Below, in pieces: positions 63,359-64,000 of a stretch of 64,000 bases of DNA. Every line of letters begins with the position of its first letter. Within the stretch, counting starts at the first letter, position 1. The notes beneath the pieces are model-generated. The model was not told the origin of the DNA and ran no database searches. It worked only from the letters and a program-made list of their open reading frames with translations. Source of the DNA: JACCZX01 sp963824935 (GTDB taxonomy: Bacteria; Pseudomonadota; Gammaproteobacteria; Burkholderiales; Burkholderiaceae_F); contig CAWGRF010000022.1 of the NCBI GenBank assembly GCA_963824935.1, forward strand, positions 1 through 64,000, given 5' to 3'. The translations under genes were made by a program, and so were the position numbers.

Positions 63359-63860
63359 CTATTGCTCGGCCGACTCTTCAAGCAAATCAACGCGTTGATC
63401 GGATACGGATTCCAGAAAACCCGCTCGCCGATCCCTGGCCGGGGATCCGGATCTCGGGCTCGAGATCGAGCAAAGGCTTAAGTACAAACGCTCGTTGGTG
63501 CAGCCGCGGATGCGGCAGTGTCAGCGGCGTACTTTGAATGATCATCTCGCCCAGCAGCAACAGATCCAGATCTACATTGCGCGGGGCGTTCTTTTTCTGC
63601 CCGCGCCGTTTGCGGCCCAGCATCAATTCGATATCGAGCAGATGTAGCAGCAACGCGTATGGCTCAAGCGATGTCTCCAGCTTTGCCACTGCGTTCAGAT
63701 AATCGGGCCCGGACGTCTCGACTGGCGCCGATTTATAGAACGGTGAAACCGCAACCAGCTCTGATTGTTCGAGCGAGCGCAGCGAGTCGAGCGCGGCTTT
63801 CAGCGACGCGACCAACTCACCCTGATTGGAGCCCAGTCCGATGTACGCGGTTCTTTTCAC
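63359..63860 (-). CDS. folK: 2-amino-4-hydroxy-6-hydroxymethyldihydropteridine pyrophosphokinase (frameshift near C-terminus)
   Basis: About 167 residues. YIGLGSNQGE starts the domain. SPFYKSAPVETSGPDYLNAVAKLET, GRKRRGQKKNAPRNVDLDLLLLGEM and LPHPRLHQRAFVLKPLLDLEPEIRIPG are all conserved HPPK blocks. It transfers pyrophosphate to the pterin in folate synthesis. One extra T in a TTTT run near 63420 alters the tail: the corrected ending (FLESVSDQRVDLLEES) reaches a TAG at 63359-63361, adjoining the kinase start. Confidence 0.95.
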
Positions 63861-63869
63861 TTAGTCATG

Positions 63870-64000
63870 TCAAGCAACACTTGCTGCCTCTTCCCCGCCG
63901 CGGCCGCGCCGTCGCCGGCGACGCCGGGTTCCCGAGACCGCGGTCGAGCCCTCCTCGCGTGCCGCCTCGGCGATCAGTTGCTCGCGCTCATCCTGGCCCG
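63870..64000 (-). CDS. pcnB: Poly(A) polymerase PcnB, C-terminal end only
   Basis: A partial frame of 43 codons running off the window edge. It ends in the basic, arginine-rich tail GTRRRRRRRGRGG and a Glu/Ala-rich end before a TGA at 63870-63872. This tail and its position before folK fit pcnB of betaproteobacteria. The catalytic domain is outside the window, so the assignment rests on context and tail composition. Confidence 0.6.
   Translation of the reverse strand, partial: GQDEREQLIAEAAREEGSTAVSGTRRRRRRRGRGGEEAASVA

Overview
The window looks like a chromosomal contig piece from a GC-rich betaproteobacterium, probably an unclassified Burkholderiales member and possibly metagenome-derived. 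The signs are a pcnB-folK-deoxynucleoside kinase-panB-panC block, queA-tgt-yajC-secD-secF, several Bug/TctC periplasmic binding proteins with TctB/TctA, a split pntAA/pntAB/pntB transhydrogenase and a ZnuD-like receptor. All names come from recognising protein families by eye; no database search was run.

Layout. 1-2.7 kb: a visibly AT-richer stretch with a heavily broken sulfatase/LtaS-type gene, a CTAACAG heptamer repeat and a frameshifted methyltransferase. 2.7-8.1 kb: PQQ-type sugar dehydrogenase, mnmA and the divergent pnt operon ending in a strong hairpin. 8.1-11.6 kb: CHRD lipoprotein, amidohydrolase and a TAXI-type binding protein. 11.6-20.6 kb (minus strand): ten tightly packed genes led by an ECF sigma factor and a 62-residue zinc-finger anti-sigma candidate. 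They are followed by an ArsS-like radical SAM/Cys-rich protein, metallophosphoesterase, a VTT membrane protein fused to a mercuric-reductase-like flavoprotein, DUF547, a selenodomain-associated glycosyltransferase, DUF3047, a SelD-associated-type FAD oxidoreductase and DUF1499. This is the best candidate for an undescribed system.

20.6-32.2 kb: beta-hydroxyacid dehydrogenase, gamma-glutamyltransferase, TctC, TctA/TctB, alcohol dehydrogenase, isocitrate dehydrogenase-type enzyme, then a dctPQM TRAP operon. 32.2-41.2 kb: an alpha/beta hydrolase-LuxR fusion, small and secreted proteins, TPR protein, hydrolase, TctC, acylphosphatase, CoA-transferase, DUF4442 and GDPD. A 59-bp imperfect direct repeat lies before the TRAP operon and again directly before the LuxR-fusion gene. 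41.2-53.8 kb: GST, purB, an ABC-2 exporter, ada-small ORF-2OG oxygenase (overlapping starts and stops), a truncated cytochrome b, secF, secD, yajC, tgt and queA. 53.9-64 kb: small stress-type genes, SulP transporter, ZnuD-like receptor with a His-rich partner, tRNA-Leu(CAA), panC, panB, a deoxynucleoside kinase, folK and the end of pcnB.

A caution for every reader: about 27 single-base frame breaks or in-frame stops are visible. Several fall in housekeeping genes (mnmA, queA, folK), and they are densest in the first 5 kb. Most resemble sequencing or assembly errors rather than real gene death. Where homology on both sides of a break is clear I give the reconstructed full-length gene and the approximate break position.
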